DNA of 64,000 nt from Oscillospiraceae bacterium. Its GTDB lineage: Bacteria > Bacillota > Clostridia > Oscillospirales > Acutalibacteraceae. Both the position numbers and the translations under genes were made by a program. Of this stretch, positions 9,011 through 15,194 are shown piece after piece. Below the pieces are notes generated by a model. It had not been told where the DNA came from. It saw nothing but the letters and a program-made list of their open reading frames with translations, and searched no databases. The DNA is taken from assembly GCA_902774035.1 (NCBI GenBank), contig CACYHA010000006.1, forward strand, positions 62,001 through 126,000. The letters run 5' to 3'. Every line of letters starts with the position of its first letter. The stretch's first letter is position 1.

Positions 9011-9850
9011 TCGAATTTGAACGGTTGCGCTGCATTTCATCACCGGATCGTCGGTGAGGATCTCGCCGACGGAATCCGCGGTGATGCGGCCGGATCTCGG
9101 GTTCTTCACGGAGACGATATGGCCGCGAATGTCGGCGGTAACGTCGGAATACTCGAAGGAAAGGTCGGCGTCCTCCATCTCGCAGTCGATCAGCGTGAGA
9201 TTCGTGCAGTAGCACAACGGCTGGGTGCCGCTGATCCTGCAGCGCACGAGGGTCAGCCGGTCGGAATACCAGCCGAGATATTCGCCCCGGAGGACCGTGT
9301 CGGTCACCGTGACGTTTTTGCTGTGCCAGAAGGCGTCTTTCGTGTCAAGGTCGCTGTGTTCGACCGTCACGTTGGAAACGTACTGGAAGGAATATTTTCC
9401 GTGCAGCTCCACGCGTTTCAGCTTCAGTCCGCTGCTGTCGAAAAACGGATATTCCGCTGTGAGGCTGCAGCGTTCCAGCGTGAGATCCCGGGATTTCCAG
9501 CCGAACTCCGGCGACGTGATCTCGCAGTCGGTCAGGCGCAGCCCCCTGCATTCGCGCACAGCCTTGACGCCGCAGAGGGAACAGCCTTCGAGCGCCCCGT
9601 TTTCCGCGTACCAGATCGCGGCGCGGGTCTTTTCATCCATCGTGCAGCCGCGCAGAGAAAAATCCCGCGTATGCCACAGGGGATAGCGCAGGGAAAACAC
9701 GCAGCTTTGCAGCGAGATGTCCCGCGCCTCCTTGAGGGCGGACTCGCCGTCGGCCGGACCCGCAAAGCGCACGTTGAACAGCTCGATGTGCTGCGCGTTG
9801 TAAAGGGCACGTTCCCCGTCAAAGCACTGATCTGCGATTCGCTTTCTCAT
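9002..9850 (-). CDS. DUF3737 family right-handed beta-helix protein
   Basis: A 282-residue protein without signal peptide or membrane segment, starting MRKRIADQCFDGERALYNAQ. It consists of about twelve turns of roughly 20 residues with a pattern of the type (L/V)xxCxxx(G/D)..(F/Y)xxS, for example TLERCSLTAEYPFFDSSGLK and LTLVRCRISGTQPLCYCTN, which fits a right-handed beta-helix. The sequence fits the DUF3737 family of Firmicutes, whose members have no proven function. It is a single-gene unit with its own promoter at 9883-9911 and a GAGGTG ribosome binding site. Many cysteines occupy equivalent positions of successive turns, probably forming an internal ladder. Confidence 0.85.
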   Translation of the reverse strand: MRKRIADQCFDGERALYNAQHIELFNVRFAGPADGESALKEARDISLQSCVFSLRYPLWHTRDFSLRGCTMDEKTRAAIWYAENGALEGCSLCGVKAVRECRGLRLTDCEITSPEFGWKSRDLTLERCSLTAEYPFFDSSGLKLKRVELHGKYSFQYVSNVTVEHSDLDTKDAFWHSKNVTVTDTVLRGEYLGWYSDRLTLVRCRISGTQPLCYCTNLTLIDCEMEDADLSFEYSDVTADIRGHIVSVKNPRSGRITADSVGEILTDDPVMKCSATVQIRDP

Positions 9851-9882
9851 CGGTTCACCTCGTTTTTCGGGTTTACCCCGGT

Positions 9883-9911
9883 ATTATAGCAGAAAAGGAA
9901 GCGCGATGCAA
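9883..9911 (-). promoter_or_regulatory. sigma-A promoter of the DUF3737 gene
   Basis: On the minus strand TTGCAT (9911-9906) and TATAAT (9888-9883) are separated by 17 bases. The start codon lies 33 bases downstream of the -10 element. Confidence 0.8.
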
Positions 9912-9923
9912 TGAGAAAAAATT

Positions 9924-9956
9924 AAAGTTCTGCTGCTTTGCGCAGCAGAACTTTTT
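9924..9956 (-). terminator. intrinsic terminator of the GPH transporter gene
   Basis: A perfect 13-bp stem (AAAGTTCTGCTGC with GCAGCAGAACTTT) and a five-base loop. On the minus strand it is followed by T-rich sequence. It lies just after the transporter stop codon at 9973 and just upstream of the DUF3737 promoter. Confidence 0.85.
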
Positions 9957-9972
9957 GACGGTTGGGCGCGTT

Positions 9973-11463
9973 TTATTCCCCGACGACGGCTTCGCCGCGC
10001 TTTTCGCGCATATAGGCGTAGATCGGTTCCAGACGCTCCTTGGTCAGCGGATAGCCGAACTGCATGAGCACCCAGACAAGGGTATAGACGATGGCGGGGA
10101 TCAGGGTGCAGATAAAGAGGATGCCGTCGGACACGGTGTTCACCATGCCGCTTCTGGCAGGCAGGTCGATATAGGCGAGGTTGCTCATGGTGGCGCCGTC
10201 GTAACCGGCGAACTTTTCCAGCAGATAGAGGCCGCCCACGTCGGCCAGCGTCTGGCCCAGCTTGCGGCAGAAGGTATAGACCGCGTAGATCGCGCTCTCG
10301 TTGCGCAGGCCGGTCTTGTATTCCTGATAGTCGATCACGTCGGCAACCACCGCCCAGTTGGTGATGGACACGAAGGAGTAGCCGAAGCCGATCACGAACA
10401 GCAGGGCAAAGAACACGCCCGGAGCCGCGCCGTGGCGATCCAGATGCGGCGTGACGAAGAACATGGCAACCGCAGCGGCGGCCGCAAAGAAGGAGCCGGT
10501 ACCCGCCAGTTCCTTTTTGCCGAAGCGCCGGACCAGACGCGGGGTGAGCAGGATCATGATCACCATGGGCGCGTAGTTCGCCATGGTGCCGACCACGGAA
10601 AGGTTCGGGTTTTCAAAGTAGTTCTTGAACAGATACTGGTTCAGGGAAGCAAACTGGAGCTGGCCGCTGATCAAAATGCCCGCGAGGGCGACGGAGATGA
10701 ACGGGCGGCTTTTCAGCAGACCGAGATAGGTCTTTTTGAGGTCGACGTTCGGGTTTTCCTCCGAGGGGACGCGCTCTTTGGTCGTTTTGTAGCACGCCAG
10801 ATAGAAGGCGATGGAAAGCGCCGCCATGACCGCGCCGAAGAGCAGCATCCGCGTGCCGCTGGCGGTTTTCACAACGTCGCCGGCGGCGTTGGTGGTCTTG
10901 ACATAGATGATAAAGGGCGCAACCAGCAGCGGCGCAGCGCCGCCGATCCCGCCGCCGATGGAGCGGAAGGTGGAAAGCAGGGTGCGGCCCTCGGGGTCGT
11001 CGGTGATGACGGAGGCCAGCGAACCGAAGGGAATGTTCATACCGGTATAGAGCATCCCGAAGGCGATGTAGGTCACATAGGCCAGCAGCAGGATGATCGC
11101 CTGATTGCTCGTGAATTTGGAAAAGTCCACAAAGCAAAGCATCGCCGAAATGCCCAGCGGCACGCTGACCCATTTGAGGTAGGGGCGGAACTTGCCGTCG
11201 GTGGAGGGCTTGCGCTTGGAAACGACCATGCCCCACAGGGGGTCGTTGATCGCGTCCCACAGGCGGGTGAACAAAAACAGGTTGCCCGAGCGGGTGCCGC
11301 TGAAGCCCAGAACGTCCGTGTGGAAGATCTTCAAAAACGAGGATACGTAGGTCAGAACGAACAGATTGCCGGCGTCGCCGAGCATGTAGCCCATGCCCTC
11401 CTTGATGCCGATCTTATTCGGGTGGGGCGCGCCCTGTTCGGCCTTCTTTTTCTCTTTTGTCAT
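9973..11463 (-). CDS. MFS transporter, GPH (glycoside-pentoside-hexuronide:cation symporter) family
   Basis: A 496-residue membrane protein with about twelve hydrophobic segments. Family marks are the N-terminal GYMLGDAGNLFVLTYVS, the loop WDAINDPLWGMVVSKRKPST followed by GKFRPYLKWV, and the C-terminal half with VADVIDYQEYKTGLRNESA. These match sodium- or proton-coupled sugar symporters of the MelB/XynB type. The substrate cannot be read from the sequence. The ATG at 11463 is chosen because AGGAGAG stands before it; the open frame extends further upstream without a ribosome binding site. It forms a single-gene unit, with a promoter at 11522-11550. A second transporter of this family lies at 44157-45695. 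Confidence 0.92.
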   Translation of the reverse strand: MTKEKKKAEQGAPHPNKIGIKEGMGYMLGDAGNLFVLTYVSSFLKIFHTDVLGFSGTRSGNLFLFTRLWDAINDPLWGMVVSKRKPSTDGKFRPYLKWVSVPLGISAMLCFVDFSKFTSNQAIILLLAYVTYIAFGMLYTGMNIPFGSLASVITDDPEGRTLLSTFRSIGGGIGGAAPLLVAPFIIYVKTTNAAGDVVKTASGTRMLLFGAVMAALSIAFYLACYKTTKERVPSEENPNVDLKKTYLGLLKSRPFISVALAGILISGQLQFASLNQYLFKNYFENPNLSVVGTMANYAPMVIMILLTPRLVRRFGKKELAGTGSFFAAAAAVAMFFVTPHLDRHGAAPGVFFALLFVIGFGYSFVSITNWAVVADVIDYQEYKTGLRNESAIYAVYTFCRKLGQTLADVGGLYLLEKFAGYDGATMSNLAYIDLPARSGMVNTVSDGILFICTLIPAIVYTLVWVLMQFGYPLTKERLEPIYAYMREKRGEAVVGE

Positions 11464-11521
11464 GGCGAATCTCTCCTTTTCAAAAAATCCGCGGACGGAA
11501 AAACACATCCATCCACGGAAA

Positions 11522-11550
11522 ATGATAGCATGAAATGCAAAAAAAAACAA
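11522..11550 (-). promoter_or_regulatory. sigma-A promoter of the GPH transporter gene
   Basis: On the minus strand TTGTTT (11550-11545) and TATCAT (11527-11522) with 17 bases between. It lies directly behind the terminator of the upstream gene, so the transporter is transcribed on its own. Confidence 0.65.
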
Positions 11551-11566
11551 GAGGCAACGAAAGAAA

Positions 11567-11600
11567 ATTGCCCGGCAGGCGTCATGTCCTGTCGGGCGAT
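11567..11600 (-). terminator. intrinsic terminator of paralogue A
   Basis: A 13-bp stem with two G-T pairs (11567-11579 with 11588-11600), an 8-base loop and, on the minus strand, TTTTCTTT directly after the stem. The stop codon of the secreted alpha/beta hydrolase-like gene is 15 bases upstream. Confidence 0.85.
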
Positions 11601-11614
11601 TTGGTGTGTTTTGG

Positions 11615-13300
11615 TTATGCGCCGAGCTTCACCGGCAGCTTTTCCTGAATCTTCGCGCCGAGAAGCGCCGGCAGATGGCGCAGCAGCGCGAACAAAGAGG
11701 CGAGCCAGGCGCGGAAAACGTTTTTCACGCCGCTTTGGTAATAATCGGAATGCAGGTTGGCGTTTTCTTCGGTCATGACCGCATAGCGCTGGCCGTCACG
11801 CACATAGAAGCGAGCAAAGCCGTACTTATCGCCGATCTGCATCGTGCCATTGGAGCGGATGAACGTGCGGTAGATGGCAAGCATGATGTTCACCCAGTCG
11901 TCATGATCCTGATATTTGAGGAACCAGGTTCGCTCCGGGAACAGGCAGGTGGAAGCGTCGACCAAGCGGTCGGGGGAAATGTATGCGCTCTTGCCGGCTT
12001 TGGCGGCGGCGTTCACATAGTCGTCGGAGAAGGGTGCTTCGATCTTGGCGACGGTCGCGCCGTAGGAGGCATCCTTCAGCAGGGTGGTGTTGTCGCTGGG
12101 CTCGTCGGCAACCTCGACGAAGGGCAGGGTCTCGGAGCCGTATTTGCAGATGATCGCCGTGTTTGTGCCGCGGTTTTGCAGTAGTTTCAGGAGGTTGTTC
12201 GATTTTTGCTGCACGTTGTAGTGATATTCGTCGATGAGGGCAACAAAGTTCGCCCATTCGGGGTTGTCGGTCAGGCCGGCAAGCTTTTTAGCGTCCTCGT
12301 AGTCCTCGTCGCGCACCATGGCCCAATAGGCCGGGCAGGTGCCGTAGGAGGACATCATCAGGCCGGGATAGATCATCGGCGAAACCTTTTTCACCAGCTT
12401 GCGCAAAAGGGATATCAGCCGATCCAGGCTATGGCTTTCGGCAAGCAGGCAGAGCGATTCGCGCAGATAAGCGCGAAGGAAGGCGTCTTCCACAAAGTCG
12501 TCGCCGAAGCTCTTGTCCGCACCGGTTGCAAAATTGTGGCCGATGTAACGGTTCAGGTTGTCGGCGGTTATCTCATATTTTCCGGCAAAGATGTTGCTGG
12601 CGTAGCACACGCCGTTGGCGCTGGAGCCAAGCAAGACGTTGGTAAAGAGTTTTTTCTCTTCCCCGTATTTGTAGAGGTAGGCCAGCGCGACACAGCAACC
12701 CTCGCAGCGGCTGATGAGGTTGATCTTTTTCGTTCCGGTCTTCTGCAGGACCACTTCGATAAAATCGCGCAGAGAATCCGCAACGTCCAGAGGGCTGAGC
12801 CGCCAGTCCCAGTGAAAGCGATAGAAATAGTCATTGGCGCTTTCGTAGTCGAGTCCTTCCGGCATGGGGAAGGTGCCATCCGGCTGCTTCAGGTCTGAGA
12901 TCTCCCAGCTTTTAACGCCGCTGCCCTCGCGGGGCTTGCCGTTTTTGTCGAGCACGAAATCCTCATAGATCGGAGCAAGCACCGCAGAACACTCCGTTGC
13001 CCAGTCCTCGTAATCCCCGGTGAAGAGGGCCTTTGCAAACTTCGGCAGCAAAATCTTCGCCTGCTCCTTGGCGTATTCGCCGGTGTCGGGGACGGACCGC
13101 GACCAAACGCGGAAGGAATTGGAGATCATATATTCCTCTTCTGTGCCGATATTGTTATACAGGTCGTCTGTTTTTCCGAAGATATAGATGGTGGGATAGG
13201 CTTCGCCGCCGGGGTCTTTTTTTGCGGCAAGTGCCGGAACCGCCGCGCTGAAGCATAACAGCACAACCAGCAGCAATGCGAGAATACGGTTGAATTTCAT
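11615..13300 (-). CDS. secreted alpha/beta hydrolase-like protein, cysteine-nucleophile LCAT-like (paralogue A)
   Basis: A 561-residue protein with a clear signal peptide (MKFNRILALLLVVLLCFSAA, cut after ALA). After it come a first strand PTIYIFG, the segment FHWDWRLSPLDVADSLRDFI, typical of lecithin:cholesterol-acyltransferase-like lipases, and the elbow LISRCEGCC, with Cys199 at the place of the catalytic serine. A Ser-Asp pair before SYGATVA and His466 in TWFLKYQDH are shared with the two paralogues at 22748 and 28290, so a Cys-Asp-His triad is proposed. The start at 13300 has an AGGAGG site; the longer frame upstream lacks one. No own promoter was seen; it probably reads from the HMA gene 85 bases upstream. 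Substrate unknown; acyl transfer or ester/lactone hydrolysis outside the cell is inferred. Confidence 0.8.
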   Translation of the reverse strand: MKFNRILALLLVVLLCFSAAVPALAAKKDPGGEAYPTIYIFGKTDDLYNNIGTEEEYMISNSFRVWSRSVPDTGEYAKEQAKILLPKFAKALFTGDYEDWATECSAVLAPIYEDFVLDKNGKPREGSGVKSWEISDLKQPDGTFPMPEGLDYESANDYFYRFHWDWRLSPLDVADSLRDFIEVVLQKTGTKKINLISRCEGCCVALAYLYKYGEEKKLFTNVLLGSSANGVCYASNIFAGKYEITADNLNRYIGHNFATGADKSFGDDFVEDAFLRAYLRESLCLLAESHSLDRLISLLRKLVKKVSPMIYPGLMMSSYGTCPAYWAMVRDEDYEDAKKLAGLTDNPEWANFVALIDEYHYNVQQKSNNLLKLLQNRGTNTAIICKYGSETLPFVEVADEPSDNTTLLKDASYGATVAKIEAPFSDDYVNAAAKAGKSAYISPDRLVDASTCLFPERTWFLKYQDHDDWVNIMLAIYRTFIRSNGTMQIGDKYGFARFYVRDGQRYAVMTEENANLHSDYYQSGVKNVFRAWLASLFALLRHLPALLGAKIQEKLPVKLGA

Positions 13301-13385
13301 AATGGGTTCCTCCTGTTTGCGAGCGTGAACACGTCTCGTTTTCAGACGGCTGCGCTGCCTTTGTTTTTGATGTCTCCGGTTTTTA

Positions 13386-13616
13386 TCAGCCGAACAGCCC
13401 TTTTTTCTCCGTGATGGTTCCGCAGGTGAAGCCGGCGCCCTCCACAGCGGCGCGGATCGCCTCGTCGGCAACGTCGCCGGAAAGGGTGACGACCGCTTCG
13501 TTTGTTTCGTGGTTCGCTTTGGCCTTTTTCACGCCCACAAGGTTCAGCAGCGCGTTTTCCACCGCCGCGGCGCAATGGCCGCAGTGCATGCCGGTCACTT
13601 CGATGCTCTTTTTCAT
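13386..13616 (-). CDS. heavy-metal-associated (HMA) domain protein, CopZ-like
   Basis: A 76-residue single HMA domain with the metal-binding loop GMHCGHC (C12 and C15), followed by a ferredoxin-like alpha/beta pattern ending in GAGFTCGTI. Such proteins carry Cu(I) or another soft metal to a P-type ATPase or repressor; no ATPase gene is in the window. It has its own promoter at 13650-13678 and is the first gene of a likely two-gene unit with paralogue A. A GAGGG site precedes the ATG. Confidence 0.93.
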   Translation of the reverse strand: MKKSIEVTGMHCGHCAAAVENALLNLVGVKKAKANHETNEAVVTLSGDVADEAIRAAVEGAGFTCGTITEKKGLFG

Positions 13617-13649
13617 TTCTTTCCCTCCTGTTGATAAAAATACAAATCT

Positions 13650-13678
13650 ATCCTACAGGAAAAGCGGCCGTTTGTCAA
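13650..13678 (-). promoter_or_regulatory. sigma-A promoter of the HMA gene
   Basis: On the minus strand a consensus TTGACA (13678-13673), a 17-base spacer and TAGGAT (13655-13650). The start codon of the HMA gene is 33 bases downstream. Confidence 0.85.
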
Positions 13679-13737
13679 GCGTTTCGCCGCGCTTTTCCGA
13701 AAGGCACATACAAAACAGATTTTTCCGGCCGGCCGTC

Positions 13738-13766
13738 TTGACTTTTTTTCCCGTTTCGTGTATAGT
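13738..13766 (+). promoter_or_regulatory. sigma-A promoter of the lysine-rich protein gene
   Basis: TTGACT at 13738-13743, a 17-base spacer and TATAGT at 13761-13766, followed by an AT-rich start region. Promoters at 13650-13678 and here point away from each other. Confidence 0.8.
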
Positions 13767-13821
13767 ATAATATAATAATAAAACCAGATGGTTTTTGATT
13801 CTCCGGAAGGGAGCGGTTTTG

Positions 13822-14166
13822 ATGAACAAAAACATTTTGACGCTGGCGCTTGTGCTTGTGATCCTTCTCTCCTTCGTGCTCGGATTTACGCTCGGCGCAA
13901 AGCGCGGGATCAACATCGGCCCCACCGAGGCGACCACGGAAGCCGCCGAGCCGGTGCATATCACCATGCGCAGCGACGACAACAAGGAAACGACAAAGAA
14001 AGACAAGAAGAACAAAAAGGACAAGAAGGACGACAAGGAAACGACCGAAAAGGACGACAAGGAAGAAACGACCAAAAAAGCGAAAAAAGACAGCAAGGAC
14101 AGCAAAGAAGAAACGACCAAAAAAGCAAAGAAAGACGACGCAAAAACCACAACGAAAAAGAACTGA
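13822..14166 (+). CDS. membrane-anchored lysine-rich low-complexity protein
   Basis: A 114-residue protein. Residues 1-25 are one hydrophobic segment (ILTLALVLVILLSFVLGFTL) that can act as an uncleaved anchor, followed by a short linker. The last 65 residues are almost only Lys, Asp, Glu and Thr, with the block EETTKKAKKD occurring twice and ETTKK variants around it. No known domain was recognised. A highly charged, unstructured extracytoplasmic tail could bind anionic wall polymers or nucleic acid, but this is only an inference. The ATG at 13822 is preferred to an upstream TTG because GGAAGGGAG lies before it. It is the first gene of the plus-strand run towards the MgtC gene. Confidence 0.75.
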   Translation: MNKNILTLALVLVILLSFVLGFTLGAKRGINIGPTEATTEAAEPVHITMRSDDNKETTKKDKKNKKDKKDDKETTEKDDKEETTKKAKKDSKDSKEETTKKAKKDDAKTTTKKN

Positions 14167-14282
14167 ACCCGGGGCTCCGGAACCGTTGCAAAACGCAGGA
14201 GACCCCGTTGCGTTCGGGATAACATACGCCTATCTTCCCCAGCCGCGCGAGCGGTATTTTTTCGTGAAAAGAGTTTGATAGC

Positions 14283-15005
14283 ATGTTTTCCGTTTTTTTG
14301 CATGAACAATTTACCTGGCTGCAGATCCTCGATTTTGCGCTGCGCATTGTGCTTGCCATGGGCTGCGGCGCGGCGATCGGCTATGAGCGCACCCGAAGGT
14401 TCAAGGGCGCGGGTCTGCGCACCCATATCATCGTCTGCTGCGCGGCGGCGCTGATGATGATCGTGTCCAAATATGCCTTTGCCGACATCACGCCGGCGCT
14501 CGGCGGCTTCTTTTCCGGCGTAAAGGAATCGGATCCGGCGCGGATCGCGGCCCAGGTCGTCAGCGGCATCAGCTTTCTCGGCGCGGGCGTGATCTTCAAA
14601 AACAACGGCGCGGTCAGCGGTCTGACGACGGCGGCCGGCCTTTGGGCAACGGCGGGCATCGGCCTTGCCGTCGGCGGCGGCATGTACATTCTCGGCATCT
14701 TTACCACCGTGATGATCATCCTCTTCCAGTATTTGCTGCACAAATTCAAGATCGGCGCGGAATCCATGCCGCTGTTTCAGATCTCCTTCGTTGTCTTGAG
14801 CAATCAGGAATTTCAGGATGCTCTGGCCAAGCAACTGGACAAATGGAGCATCCATCTGGTGGATACCAAAATGACCAAGCTCGAGGAGGGGAAAATGCAG
14901 TATGACATCTCCCTGCGTGCGTCGCACACGCTGAGCACCCAGGAGATCCTGCTGTTTTTCAACAACCGCGAGGATGTTCTGAGCGTTTCTGTCATTACAC
15001 CATAA
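14283..15005 (+). CDS. MgtC/SapB family membrane protein
   Basis: A 240-residue protein with four or five N-terminal membrane segments. MgtC signature stretches are GCGAAIGYERTRRFKGAGLR-like GYERTRRFKGAGLRTHIIV, RIAAQVVSGISFLGAGVIF and VSGLTTAAGLWATAGIGLAV. The C-terminal soluble part (about residues 160-240) resembles the ACT-like regulatory domain of longer MgtC proteins. The family is linked to magnesium homeostasis and growth under low magnesium or acid stress; the transported species is unsettled. It lies 116 bases after the lysine-rich gene; no promoter was identified in the gap. Confidence 0.93.
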   Translation: MFSVFLHEQFTWLQILDFALRIVLAMGCGAAIGYERTRRFKGAGLRTHIIVCCAAALMMIVSKYAFADITPALGGFFSGVKESDPARIAAQVVSGISFLGAGVIFKNNGAVSGLTTAAGLWATAGIGLAVGGGMYILGIFTTVMIILFQYLLHKFKIGAESMPLFQISFVVLSNQEFQDALAKQLDKWSIHLVDTKMTKLEEGKMQYDISLRASHTLSTQEILLFFNNREDVLSVSVITP

Positions 15006-15007
15006 GA

Positions 15008-15163
15008 AACCGATGATCTACTCGGCATGTAAAGATTTGCGAGCAATTTTTTGTCACATGTAACAGAGTTTTCGCAGGAAGCCTGTTGACTTTCAAGAGA
15101 TTTCTGTGCAAAATGACAGAAAAATTGCCGTAAAGATTTGTGCATCTGAGTCAATCATCGGTT
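15008..15163. repeat. inverted and direct repeats upstream of the large surface protein gene
   Basis: The 189-base gap holds a 10-base inverted repeat (AACCGATGAT at 15008-15017 and ATCATCGGTT at 15154-15163) and, between the arms, an 11-base direct repeat (GTAAAGATTTG at 15029-15039 and 15130-15140). The pair encloses the likely promoter at 15086-15114. The 12-mer GTAACCGATGAT recurs at 62636-62647. A binding site for a regulator is possible but unproven. Confidence 0.5.
15086..15114 (+). promoter_or_regulatory. possible promoter of the large surface protein gene
   Basis: TTGACT at 15086-15091 and CAAAAT at 15109-15114 with 17 bases between. The -10 element is a weak match, so this is a tentative call. 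It is enclosed by the repeat pairs described for 15008-15163. Confidence 0.45.
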
Positions 15164-15194
15164 ACATAATCATAAAAAAAGAGGGGCTGGCGAA

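Noticed and set aside
9955..11778. A 607-codon plus-strand frame opposite the GPH transporter.
   Set aside because: It runs across a promoter, two terminators and a gene boundary of the opposite strand, and its composition (His, Gln, Asp, Gly rich) is typical of antisense frames.
14167..14205. A GGGGCTCC/GGAGACCCC hairpin behind the lysine-rich gene as a terminator.
   Set aside because: The stem has a bulge and no T run follows, so termination is not supported.
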